Origin: Sporosarcina sp. FSL K6-1508
Lineage (GTDB): Bacteria > Bacillota > Bacilli > Bacillales_A > Planococcaceae
Length of the DNA stretch: 64,000 nucleotides
Direction: 5' to 3'
Assembly (NCBI RefSeq): GCF_038007465.1
Contig: NZ_JBBOXF010000001.1
Span: 643,501 to 707,500 of the forward strand
The notes below the pieces were generated by a model. It was not told the origin of the DNA, ran no database searches, and worked only from the letters and a program-made list of their open reading frames with translations. Both the position numbers and the translations under genes were made by a program. Below are positions 25,002-33,529 of the stretch, piece after piece (the first letter of the stretch is position 1; every line of letters begins with the position of its first letter).

Positions 25002-25949
25002 CTATCTAATTCTATTCTCTTTTATATAATCAAGCACATGTTGATAATCTTTATTCACATCACTGAAGGTGGCGTAATTTTTAGCCGTGGAAAACCATTC
25101 CAAAGTCGTCGGCTTCCGCTGCTTCAATGCTCCACTTAAATCCTCATTCGTTAACGGTTGTAGTTCACCCGATTCCAACGAACGGTGTAATGCGGACTCG
25201 ATTGCATCCCCGACAAGTTGGCCAAGATCAGCCCCAGAGAAATGTTCTGTTTTACTAGCAATTTTTTTATGATTTAGCGAAGACTGAGGTTTGTCTTTTA
25301 GTTTTAATTCTAGGATGACTTCTCTTTCCGTTTCACTTGGTGGTGGAATGAATAGCAGCTGATTGAAACGGCCAGGTCTCCGTAATGCAGAATCCAAATA
25401 CCACGGCGTATTTGTTGCGCCAATGACATAGATGCCATGATTATGAGAATTTAGACCATCCAGCTCAAGGAGCAACTGATTGACAAGCATTCTCTCATGA
25501 TGTTGTCTCATGTTTTGCCGATTTCCACCAATTGCATCCAACTCATCAATAAATAAGACGCACGGTTTATTTTCTCGCGCTGCTTCAAATACATCATGGA
25601 GATTATGCTCGCTTTCCCCTACATACATGGACAAAATTGCCTGTAATTCCAAATGTAGAAAACTGGCATTTATTTCACCCGCAATCGCTTTTGCCAAAAA
25701 CGTTTTTCCACAACCCGGTGGTCCGTAAAGCAGTAAACTTCCCCCAGCCTCTTTGCCATAGGCTTTAAAAAACTCTGGATTTTTAAGTGGAAGGATGAAG
25801 TTCATCTGAATTTTCTTCTTAACATCCTCCAAACCGCCAACATCGGCAAACGTTTCCTTCGGCTCTGTCTTTTCAATAAGTGTATTTCTCTCTTTGTCAA
25901 ATTGAATCACTTTTAGTTGTTTTCGTTTTCCTTCATAGTCATTCGTCAT
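25002..25949 (-). CDS. Vps4/spastin-like AAA ATPase
   Basis: A 315-residue single-module classical AAA protein. A short N-terminal tail leads into FADVGGLEDVKKKI (near 34-47). Walker A is GPPGCGKT (76-83), the pore loop is SMYVGESE, Walker B is VLFIDELDA (131-139), sensor 1 is GATN (177-180), arginine fingers are in ALRRPGRF, and sensor 2 is GADL. The C-terminal tail (TTLEWFSTAKNYATF then a helix) resembles meiotic-clade/Vps4 ATPases. It has neither the FtsH protease domain nor the double ring of Cdc48. It likely threads or remodels a protein, with the TPR membrane protein as partner. AAAGGAG box. Confidence 0.92.
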   Translation of the reverse strand: MTNDYEGKRKQLKVIQFDKERNTLIEKTEPKETFADVGGLEDVKKKIQMNFILPLKNPEFFKAYGKEAGGSLLLYGPPGCGKTFLAKAIAGEINASFLHLELQAILSMYVGESEHNLHDVFEAARENKPCVLFIDELDAIGGNRQNMRQHHERMLVNQLLLELDGLNSHNHGIYVIGATNTPWYLDSALRRPGRFNQLLFIPPPSETEREVILELKLKDKPQSSLNHKKIASKTEHFSGADLGQLVGDAIESALHRSLESGELQPLTNEDLSGALKQRKPTTLEWFSTAKNYATFSDVNKDYQHVLDYIKENRIR

Positions 25950-26189
25950 AATAGGCTCCTTTGCACAAAATCATCCTAGTTGTTGAAATATAAATAATCA
26001 AATATTTCCATATATTAATTTTAGAATAGTGCCTAAAAAACGTCTATGAGCCCAAAGAACGTGGGTATAAAGTTGCAACACAGCGAAAACTGCCAAGCAC
26101 AGAGGCAAATCATAATTGTCTCTAAGCCTGGCAATCAAATTTCAAACTATATCCGTTAAACAAGTGAATACGGCATAGGCGCTTTACAA

Positions 26190-27070
26190 TGGATAGAATC
26201 AGAAATCCTACTATACCGCGTCTGCGCTGGATGGTCTATTTGAGAAAGCGCATTTCGTTTTCGGGGATAAGACCTACAACCTGGAGTGCCATAAATCGAT
26301 CGAATGTGATCAACGAAAGTCCCAATACATGAGGAATGGATTAGATATCCTGCTAATATCGCTTCGGCGCTTTGTGGATGCCTCCCACGGAGTCGCGCCT
26401 TCGCTGGATGGCCTCTGTGTGAGAAAGCGCATTTCGTTTTCAGGGATGAGACTACAACCTAGAGTGCCATAAATAGATCGAATGTGATCAACGAATGTCC
26501 CAATATATTTGGAATGAATTAGAATTCCCACTAATACCGCTTCGACGCTTTGTGGATGCCTCCCGCGATAAGCCGGAAAGGAGACCACTTTCAGTCTTAT
26601 CGCTCCGGCTACCACGAAGTCGCGCCTTCGCTGGATGATCTTTTTGAGAAAGCGCATTTCTTTTCCGGGGATGAGGCCTATAACTTGGAGTGCCATAAAT
26701 CGATCGAATGTAATCAACGAATGTCCCAATACATGAGGAATGAATCAGAATTTCTACTAATTACGCTTCGACGCTTTGTGGATGGTCTATTTGTGAAAGC
26801 GCATTTCGTTTTCGGGGATGAGACCTGCAATCTGGAGTGCCATAAATCGAGCGAATGTGATCAACGAATGTCCCAATATATGTGGAATGAATTAGAATTC
26901 CTGCTAATATCGCTTCGACGCTTTGTGGATGCCTCCCGCGATAAGCCGGAAAGGAGAGCACTTTCAGTCTTATCGCTCCGGCTACCACGAAGTCGCGCCT
27001 TCGCTGGATGGTCTATGTGAGAGAGCGCATTTCATTAGCTGTGATGAAATCTGCAATCTGGAGTGTGTCT
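26190..27070. repeat. Direct repeat block, about 147-bp core in five copies
   Basis: The core GAGAAAGCGCATTTCGTTTT recurs at about 26243, 26421, 26646, 26794 and 27020. It continues into GGGGATGAGACC, GGAGTGCCATAAATCGATCG, ATCAACGAATGTCCCAATA and CGCTTCGACGCTTTGTGGATG. Copies 3 and 4 are spaced 147 bp; copies 2-3 and 4-5 are spaced 225-226 bp because a family A palindrome of about 75-80 bp is inserted (26561-26632, 26931-27003). The open frame across it is a by-product of the repetition. Confidence 0.85.
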
Positions 27071-27121
27071 TTCTTGACTCTAATTCTATATATTGAACTA
27101 TTGAATCCGGTATATAAACTG

Positions 27122-27216
27122 AGCGAAGGCGCCTTAGCAGGGGTAGCCGAAGCCATAAGACTGGCGGCGTAGCTGCTTGGCTTATGGCGGGAGGCATCCC
27201 CTAGCGCCGTAGCGGT
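27122..27216. repeat. Family A palindromic repeat, complete copy
   Basis: GGCGCCTTAGCAGGGGTAGCC, then AGCCATAAGACTGG, a loop, CTTATGGCGGGAGGCATCCC and AGCGCCG. Reverse orientation to the copy at 13624. The long arms would form an extended hairpin if transcribed. Confidence 0.75.
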
Positions 27217-27321
27217 TCAGAGTAATTCTTTATTTCAATTTATATATTATCAAAACGTAATCACCTTATAATCTCGGAATATACATCTCAAAAATCACAT
27301 TTCTCTCGATAATGAACACCC

Positions 27322-27418
27322 TAGCGCGGGCGCGGCAAAGGGGTCGCCGAAGCCGTAAGACTGGATGCGAAGCGCTAATCCAGGCTTACAGCGAAAGGCA
27401 TCCCCAAAGCGCCAAGCG
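27322..27418. repeat. Family A palindromic repeat, diverged copy
   Basis: GGCGCGGCAAAGGGGTCGCC, AGCCGTAAGACTGGATGCG, TCCAGGCTTACAGCG and AAGGCATCCCCAAAGCGCC. Same order of blocks as the 27122 copy. A trace (GCGCCACAGCAGATTCAATG) follows at 27460. Confidence 0.7.
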
Positions 27419-27691
27419 ATCTACAATCCATACCTCAAATTACAACTCTCTCATTATTGAGCGCCACAGCAGATTCAATGGGATTCTTTAATTCAAAATT
27501 TATAGCATTTGACCACGCACGATATAGAAAACGTCAAACCCAACTAAAATCCCTATCAACAGTCCAATTATCATTTTCTTCGATTAGGGCTACTAAAGAT
27601 AAAATTTAGAGAAAGGATGGAATATTACAAAAGGCATTGCCGATTTACACTCGGTTGGATATGATTGTCTATAGGGGAGGGGAAACATTCA

Positions 27692-28162
27692 ATGGCTACT
27701 GATCATGAAGAGTTATTCGATAAGGAAAGACAAAATGATTCAACTATGAAAGTAGAAAGAAAACATGGAGAACCCACTGCAGCTTTCAAAGGAGCTTCCT
27801 TGGTAGCGCTATTAATAGGTGTATCAGCTTATCTCTTAGGTTTGTATAATGCAGCCATGGAATTGAATGAAAAAGGATATTACTTTGCAATTTTAATATT
27901 CGGACTCTACTCGGCTGTATCCTTACAAAAAGCTGTAAGAGATAAAGAGGAAGGAATCCCAGTTACGAACATTTATTATGGCATTAGCTGGTTTGCACTT
28001 ACTATATCTATTTTATTAATGGCTATCGGTTTATATAATGCAGGAAGTATTATCTTAAGCGAAAAAGGGTTTTATGGTATGGCTTTTGTTCTTAGTATAT
28101 TTGCAGCGGTAACAGTTCAGAAAAATGTTAGAGATACACAAAAAGCAAGGGAAATAGATTGA
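27692..28162 (+). CDS. YiaA/YiaB two-helix-domain membrane protein
   Basis: A 156-residue protein with two tandem YiaAB domains: ALLIGVSAYLLGLYNAAMELNEKGYYFAI, then LQKAVRDKEEG, and TISILLMAIGLYNAGSIILSEKGFYGMAF, then VQKNVRD. Each gives two membrane helices. Function unknown in all hosts. The ATG at 27692 (GGGAGGGG box) is preferred over an upstream TTG. Confidence 0.9.
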   Translation: MATDHEELFDKERQNDSTMKVERKHGEPTAAFKGASLVALLIGVSAYLLGLYNAAMELNEKGYYFAILIFGLYSAVSLQKAVRDKEEGIPVTNIYYGISWFALTISILLMAIGLYNAGSIILSEKGFYGMAFVLSIFAAVTVQKNVRDTQKAREID

Positions 28163-28200
28163 GTCACTATCCGTTAATTTGATGGTTTTATCTAATGAAA

Positions 28201-28243
28201 CAAGCAAAATTCCGTTCTGAATCTAGAACGGGGTTTTTGCTTG
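28201..28243 (+). terminator. Terminator after the YiaAB gene
   Basis: AAGCAAA / TTTGCTT outer arms and CCGTTCT / AGAACGG inner arms, with a T-run. Confidence 0.75.
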
Positions 28244-28407
28244 TAAAAAAATACCGGTCAATCCAAATAAAAGCATTAGCCTTCTACAATAAGAAAATTA
28301 TTTCGGTTAGTTTTTTTTTAGGCAATCCGATTGTTCGGTGCGCTAAGTTAGCTATGAATACAATTTGAGTTTCCCGGTCAACATTTGATCTGACATATTA
28401 AAACCTA

Positions 28408-28443
28408 ATAGGTCCTTTTAGTGAGGACCTGTTTCCTTTTTAA
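28408..28443 (+). terminator. Second terminator-like hairpin in the gap before the alarmone synthetase gene
   Basis: AGGTCC and GGACCT around a 9-base loop, then a T-rich tail. The gap 28244-28661 otherwise holds only the promoter region of the next gene. Confidence 0.5.
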
Positions 28444-28591
28444 TTTTTCAAACCTGATAGATATAGAAAAGCGCAACTTATTGTTTATACACAATTTTAT
28501 GCGACGCGAATGGGACCTTATGTAAATCTCACTTTTTTTGAACAAAGGGTGAACGAAACAGCAAATATTCCTTGAAAAGGCTAAAATAACT

Positions 28592-28631
28592 TGAACTCAA
28601 GTTCAGAGGATTTTTTCATTCGTGCTATGAT
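28592..28631 (+). promoter_or_regulatory. Promoter with palindrome before the alarmone synthetase gene
   Basis: TGAACT-CA-AGTTCA (28592-28605) is a perfect palindrome. TTCAGA (28602-28607) and TATGAT (28626-28631), 18 bases apart, give a weak -35/-10 pair. A stress operator is possible. Confidence 0.4.
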
Positions 28632-28661
28632 TTATTAAGGCAAAGAAAAGAGGTATTTATT

Positions 28662-29420
28662 TTGAAACTGAAAAATGAACTAGACTACAGCCAATTGACT
28701 TATCTAAAAAAAGAAATGACTAGATTCATGCTAGCCTATAAATTTGCGTTAGACGAAGTCAGCACAAAAATCAATATATTGGAAGAAGAATTTCAATTAA
28801 TACATGAATATAATCCCATCGAACATATTAATACCCGCTTGAAAACACCAGAAAGCATTATACAAAAGGCGATTCGTAAAGATATCGGACTGTCCATGTC
28901 TTCCATAAAGGAAAATATGCGGGATATCGCAGGAATTCGTATTAACTGTTCCTTTAACTCTGACATTTATAAACTAAGTGAAATGATTCAAAAGCAAAAG
29001 GATATTGAAGTGATTGAGTATAAAGATTACATACAAAATCCCAAACCCAATGGTTACCGGAGTCTTCATTTGATATTAAAAATTCCTGTGTTTATGACAG
29101 ATCGGGTAGAGCACGTCTTTGTTGAAATGCAAATCAGGACAATTGCTATGGACTTTTGGGCAAGTCTGGAACATAAAATCTTTTATAAGTTCAACAAATC
29201 TGTCCCTGAAAAAATAACGAAAGAGTTGAAAGAAGCTGCGGAATCTGCCAACGAATTAGACCAAAAGATGGCGAATCTTCATAAAGAAATCAATGAAATT
29301 AAACGAATGGATGAAGAGTTTACCACAACTCTTTTTAATGAAAAAAATGAATTCAATATTCCGCTTAAATTTTTGGAAATGATGAATGAAAGTAGCAAAA
29401 TTAGCCCGACTAAAGTATAG
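28662..29420 (+). CDS. Small alarmone synthetase ((p)ppGpp synthetase, RelP/RelQ type)
   Basis: A 252-residue protein with only the Rel/Spo synthetase domain. Visible are VINTRLKTPESI-like HINTRLKTPESIIQKA, MRDIAGIRINCSF, NPKPNGYRSLHLILKIP (G-loop) and VEMQIRTIAMDFWASLEHKI (ATP-binding Arg and catalytic Glu region). No hydrolase, TGS or ACT domain. It makes (p)ppGpp from ATP and GDP/GTP when transcriptionally induced. Start TTG at 28662 with AGAGG. RelP and RelQ could not be separated by eye. Confidence 0.92.
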   Translation: MKLKNELDYSQLTYLKKEMTRFMLAYKFALDEVSTKINILEEEFQLIHEYNPIEHINTRLKTPESIIQKAIRKDIGLSMSSIKENMRDIAGIRINCSFNSDIYKLSEMIQKQKDIEVIEYKDYIQNPKPNGYRSLHLILKIPVFMTDRVEHVFVEMQIRTIAMDFWASLEHKIFYKFNKSVPEKITKELKEAAESANELDQKMANLHKEINEIKRMDEEFTTTLFNEKNEFNIPLKFLEMMNESSKISPTKV

Positions 29421-29507
29421 CTGGTATTTCGGTTCTCATTTAAAGCGCACGCCATTCGTTTTCAATCATGAATGGGAGATGGGTTTGAAAGTGAACTGTT
29501 GGAAGAT

Positions 29508-29545
29508 GCTGTTTGTTCCCAAGTATGGGGCAAACAGTTTTTTCA
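29508..29545 (+). terminator. Terminator after the alarmone synthetase gene
   Basis: CTGTTTG / CAAACAG stem followed by TTTTTT. Confidence 0.75.
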
Positions 29546-29738
29546 TTTTATATGGGATAAACCATGATTTCCACTTTGATATTGGATACTTAGTAAAAAC
29601 TTTTGTACAATCTTTGTCTAAAACTAAAAGGATATGTTTATAACAATAAGTTCATAACAAAAAACGATAATATTTTATTGCAATTCGATAAATCTGGTGC
29701 TAAAATAAAATTAATAATAAATAAGTGAGGTGCTTTTT

Positions 29739-30215
29739 ATGAAACGAGGTTCAACACTATTTTTAAGGATGGCTGTTATTCTAATGGGAATCCCAGTTCT
29801 TGCTTTGTGTATATTTGGGTTATATAAGCTAGCCAGTAATCCAGTAAACCCGGATTATGCCTATATACTATATCCCATTTTAATAGTTATGTATGTTTCA
29901 GCTTTACCGTTTTTCATTGCATTGTATCAGGCCTTTAAACTTTTAAGCTATATTGACAAGAACCAATCTTTCTCTGAGTTGTCTGTTAAGTCTCTTAAGA
30001 ATATCAAATTTTGTGCAATTACGATTAGTATTTTGTATATAGTCATTATGCCATTTGTATTTCTCGTTGCAGATCTAGATGATGCACCTGGTCTTATCAT
30101 AGTTGGAATGGTTCCTGCTTTTGCTTCAATGGTTATCGCAGTCTTTGCTGCCGTTCTACAAAGGCTTTTGCAAGAAGCGATTAATATAAAATCAGAAAAT
30201 GATTTAACAGTCTGA
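29739..30215 (+). CDS. DUF2975 membrane protein
   Basis: A 158-residue protein with four hydrophobic segments (near residues 7-27, 45-70, 95-115 and 120-145). It has the DUF2975 pattern, including FKLLSYIDKNQSFSELSVKSLKNIKFCAI. It is followed by a small Cro/YozG-like XRE regulator after 10 bases, the usual pairing of the family. Role unknown, perhaps a membrane partner of the regulator. GTGAGGTG box. Confidence 0.9.
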   Translation: MKRGSTLFLRMAVILMGIPVLALCIFGLYKLASNPVNPDYAYILYPILIVMYVSALPFFIALYQAFKLLSYIDKNQSFSELSVKSLKNIKFCAITISILYIVIMPFVFLVADLDDAPGLIIVGMVPAFASMVIAVFAAVLQRLLQEAINIKSENDLTV

Positions 30216-30225
30216 GGTGAAAACA

Positions 30226-30447
30226 ATGGGAATAATAATCAATATTGACGTGATGTTGGCTAAAAGGAAAATGAGCGTGACAGAACTTTCGGAGAGGGTT
30301 GGAATAACAATGGCTAACATTTCCATACTGAAAAATGGAAAGGCAAAAGCAATTCGATTATCAACTTTAGAAGCGATTTGTAAAGCTTTAGACTGTCAGC
30401 CTGGAGATATTTTAGAATACCGAAGTAATAAAGACACTCAAATTTAA
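30226..30447 (+). CDS. Small XRE-family regulator (YozG-like)
   Basis: A 73-residue helix-turn-helix protein: INIDVMLAKRKMSVTELSERVGITMANISILKNGKAKAIRLSTLE, then ICKALDCQPGDILEY. It is essentially one HTH domain of the Cro/C1 class that pairs with DUF2975 proteins. The ATG at 30226 has TGAGGTG. Probably regulates its own operon. Confidence 0.9.
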   Translation: MGIIINIDVMLAKRKMSVTELSERVGITMANISILKNGKAKAIRLSTLEAICKALDCQPGDILEYRSNKDTQI

Positions 30448-30557
30448 TGAATTGTCAGTGTTTAATGCGGAAAGAAAAAGAATGACTTCTTTTTCCGTTA
30501 TTACAAAAAAGGGGAGTTACTCATGAATTTAACCGTTCAAAAGTGGAGGCACAAATC

Positions 30558-31346
30558 ATGAGAGCACTAAAACAACTCGTTCGTTTTGGTTGGGAGCAGG
30601 CGCTATCATGTTTGTTTCCTGTCGTGATTTTTGCCTCTTTAGCTATTACACAATTCATCCCACTTCCCCTCCTTCCACGTTATGACTGGCTGCTCATTAT
30701 CTTCCTTCTAATGCAGTGGTGGATGGTGCGTTCTGGTCTTGAAACACGGGATGAACTAAAGGTTATCACGTTATTCCACCTTATTGGACTTGCTCTTGAA
30801 TTTTTCAAGGTACATATGGGCTCCTGGTCTTATCCAGAAGAAGGATATTTTAAAATCTTTGGAGTACCCTTATATAGTGGCTTCATGTACGCGAGTGTAG
30901 CGAGTTATCTTTGCCAGGCGTGGCGGAGGTTAAAGGTTGAACTGGTTAAGTGGCCACCATTTTTGGTAGTTGTGCCCCTTGCAGCTGCTATTTATTTGAA
31001 TTTTTTCACCCACCATTATTGGATCGATGTTCGCTGGTGGTTATCTGGACTTGTAATTATCGTCTTTTGGCAATCATGGGTCACATACGAGGTTGTCGGA
31101 ACCCGTTACCGTATGCCGCTCGCATTTTCATTTGTGCTCATCGGACTTTTTATATGGATAGCCGAAAATATTGCAACGTTCTTTGGGGCTTGGGAATACC
31201 CAAACCAAACCGACGCATGGAGTCTCGTCCATCTAGGAAAGGTAAGTTCATGGCTCTTGTTAGTGATTGTTAGCTTTCTTATAGTAGCGACGTTAAAACA
31301 GGTTAAGGGGAAAAGTTCCACCAAGGTAGATGCTAGTCCATTTTAA
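30558..31346 (+). CDS. DUF817 membrane protein
   Basis: A 262-residue protein with about eight membrane segments. It has the family marks LEFFKVHMGSWSYPEEGYFKIFGVPLYSGFMYASVASY and AENIATFFGAWEYPNQTDAWSLVHLGKVSSW. Function unknown. The ATG at 30558 (GGAGG, eight bases) is preferred to the upstream GTG. Confidence 0.88.
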   Translation: MRALKQLVRFGWEQALSCLFPVVIFASLAITQFIPLPLLPRYDWLLIIFLLMQWWMVRSGLETRDELKVITLFHLIGLALEFFKVHMGSWSYPEEGYFKIFGVPLYSGFMYASVASYLCQAWRRLKVELVKWPPFLVVVPLAAAIYLNFFTHHYWIDVRWWLSGLVIIVFWQSWVTYEVVGTRYRMPLAFSFVLIGLFIWIAENIATFFGAWEYPNQTDAWSLVHLGKVSSWLLLVIVSFLIVATLKQVKGKSSTKVDASPF

Positions 31347-31361
31347 TAACTGTTAAGAACC

Positions 31362-31600
31362 CTATTGAACAAAGCGCGGGTCCACTAGCTTTTCTTCAAC
31401 TGGTCCATCGTGTTTAAGCCCTGTACTTTCAATTACGTGTAGGAGCATCTCACTTTCAGGAGAATAACTGATATGTAACTTGATGCCCAAGGGTTCGCCA
31501 TGTTGGACCACCCAGGGGAGATGACCTTTTACAACAAATCGAGCTCTTTCAAGGAAATAATTTTTTGAATCATATTTGCAAATATAATATTCTTTTTCAT
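31362..31600 (-). pseudogene. Small conserved-looking gene with a one-base frameshift near its start
   Basis: An ATG at 31600 follows AAGGAGAGG but opens a 23-codon frame only. One base over, an uninterrupted frame reads EKEYYICKYDSKNYFLERARF and continues to a stop at 31362. Adding one A to the A5 run after ATG would restore an 80-codon gene starting MKKEYYICKYDSKNY. So it is a fresh frameshift, a sequencing error, or slippage. No family recognised. Confidence 0.6.
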
Positions 31601-31758
31601 AAGAAACACCTCTCCTTGTATTTGAATGTTCGCACTTTCATTTTACAAAAAGAGGGTTTCTTTTTGTATTACATTGTCTTTTTACGCTAAATCAACACGC
31701 TTGGTTCAACATATATAGACGAGTACTTTAAAAGTTTTACCCTTGTCGGGTTATCGAA

Positions 31759-33144
31759 TTAACCCTCTGTCTGCATTTCAATTTGTCGGACAACCCGTTC
31801 TCCCATTTCCGGCGATGCATTGTACAGATACGTCAAAACAATGCGTCGCGTTTCATGGGATATGCCGGCAAGATCAGCAGAAAGATTATTTACTAGGTGA
31901 TTTTGTTGCTCAGGGGGAAGAGCATGATAATATTGCCCGGCTTGCGTAAAATCATCCGGTTTTGGCAAATTGGATCGTTCAAGATGCCCCTCCACAAATC
32001 TGCCGTTGCCGCTTGTCACTTGTGTTGCTGGTGTCCAGTCTTCCTGATGATTGATAGGTATTTTGCGAAAATCTGGTCCAAGCCGCCGCCGCTGGGAATC
32101 CGAGTAAATATTGGCGCGTCCCTGCAGCATCTTATCATCTGATAATTCGGCCCCTTCCAAAAGATTGGACGGTGAATATGCCAGTTTCTCCACTTGTTCC
32201 ATATAGTTATCCGGGTTGCGGTTCAACGTCAAGCGGCCAACAGGCATCAGAGGGTACTGCTGTTTATCCCAAACTTTTGTATCATCCAATGGATCATAAG
32301 GAAGAGTGGCTTCATCTTTCGGATTCATAAGCTGCACATAAAGCCCATATACAACAGTCTCTCCCTTTGCTAGGGTATCATACAAATCCTGACCTGCAAT
32401 ATCTGGGTTCTCGCCATTCCATCGGGCGGCTTCTTGAGCATCTATATACTGCTCTCCAGCATAAGGAACCCAGTGATATTTTACATAACTGCGTACCCCC
32501 TCCCCGTTCTTCCAAACGTAGGTATTCACACCATAACCCGGCATGTGGCGAAAGCTTTTTACTGTGCCTGCATCAGAGTAAAGCCGAACAACAAAATGGG
32601 TTGATTCTGGCGCTCTGGCTATGAAGCTCCAGAACCGTTCGGGATCCATCAAGTTATTTACGGGCGAGGGTAAAAAAGCTTGAATGGTCTCTGGAAAACG
32701 TATAGCATCTCGTACTAAAAATACAGGAATATGGTTGAAGACCAAATCAAAAATACCCTCTTCAGTATAAAACTTAGTAGAAAATCCACGCACATTTCGT
32801 GAGGTATCCGGAGTACCTTTATTGCTTACAGCAAGCGAAAACCTCACCGTGACTGGAACTCGCTGCCCAGGATTTTGTAAGAAGCAGAGCTTTGTGTAGT
32901 TTGCCATAGAATACACAGTCTCAAAGTAACCAAAAGCACCAAAGCCTTTAACATGCACTGGTCTTTCTAAAATTGTTGAATGGACAAAGGTCTCCAATGT
33001 TTCATGTAAAATACTGTCCTGCTCCAGTACAGGACCTCTTTCACCTACAGTCTGTGAATGCATTTCCTCAGCCCAAAATTTTGATGCATTTCTGTTTAGA
33101 TGCGTGGAAGAACCTGATTCCCCTCCATTGTTTTCTCTCATAGC
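31759..33144 (-). CDS. Catalase (clade 3-like, KatX-like)
   Basis: A 461-residue haem catalase from the ATG at 33144 (AGGAGG box). The distal His is in ILERPVHVKGFGAFGYFE, the distal Asn in FDLVFNHIPVFLVRD, and the proximal haem Tyr in ANIYSDSQRRRLG. It breaks hydrogen peroxide to water and oxygen. The sequence is unusually divergent: VFNHIPVFLV replaces the typical VGNNTPVFFI, and RNVRGFSTKFYTEEG replaces RDPRGFAVKFYTEEG. The tail resembles the spore catalase KatX. Activity seems retained since the key residues are present. Confidence 0.88.
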   Translation of the reverse strand, partial: AMRENNGGESGSSTHLNRNASKFWAEEMHSQTVGERGPVLEQDSILHETLETFVHSTILERPVHVKGFGAFGYFETVYSMANYTKLCFLQNPGQRVPVTVRFSLAVSNKGTPDTSRNVRGFSTKFYTEEGIFDLVFNHIPVFLVRDAIRFPETIQAFLPSPVNNLMDPERFWSFIARAPESTHFVVRLYSDAGTVKSFRHMPGYGVNTYVWKNGEGVRSYVKYHWVPYAGEQYIDAQEAARWNGENPDIAGQDLYDTLAKGETVVYGLYVQLMNPKDEATLPYDPLDDTKVWDKQQYPLMPVGRLTLNRNPDNYMEQVEKLAYSPSNLLEGAELSDDKMLQGRANIYSDSQRRRLGPDFRKIPINHQEDWTPATQVTSGNGRFVEGHLERSNLPKPDDFTQAGQYYHALPPEQQNHLVNNLSADLAGISHETRRIVLTYLYNASPEMGERVVRQIEMQTEG

Positions 33145-33336
33145 TATTCCTGCCTCCTGTACCCACAAGTTAATTCCCAAAGGTACACTATTAGTTATGT
33201 GAGGCTCCATACAATTATGAATTCATACATCTGGATAACCACAGAAAATGTATTGCCATTCTTTACAAACGTGACATTTCAAACAAACACGTTTGTTCAA
33301 ATCCTTTTGATTGGATTAGTTATTCGTCCTACTTGC

Positions 33337-33529
33337 TAATTAGATAACCTCTCCCATTTATACGATAATACAAGGATATATAATACGATTTTATCGCATG
33401 AATGAAAGAGGTGCTATCATTCATGCGATAATTTCAGCCAAAAAACCAAGCGAGGGAAAAGCGTATGCAGATGCTTTTTCTGTCAGACGTCACGTAGGCT
33501 ATTTAGAAAACCATCTTCCTCAATTTTCA
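33337..33529 (+). pseudogene. topB: Old fragment of the topB 5' end
   Basis: After GAAAGAGGTGCTATC the frame reads AIISAKKPSEGKAYADAFSV then RRHVGYLE. It matches the start of the intact TopB at 50572 (AEKPSQAKAYADAFSVRRHEGYLE), with no ATG at the aligned start codon. Upstream DNA (ATTAGATAACC to the start) is also related. Homology ends at TTTTCAG, exactly where the stop codon of the facing nadD gene lies. Confidence 0.8.

Noticed and set aside
26550..27020. 156-codon ORF across the repeat field
   Set aside because: The repeated peptide only reflects DNA repeats spaced 147 bp; other copies are out of frame (225-226 bp), and no ribosome binding site was seen.
29386..29643. 85-codon ORF after the alarmone synthetase gene
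   Set aside because: It overlaps the end of the synthetase gene and the terminator; no start signal.
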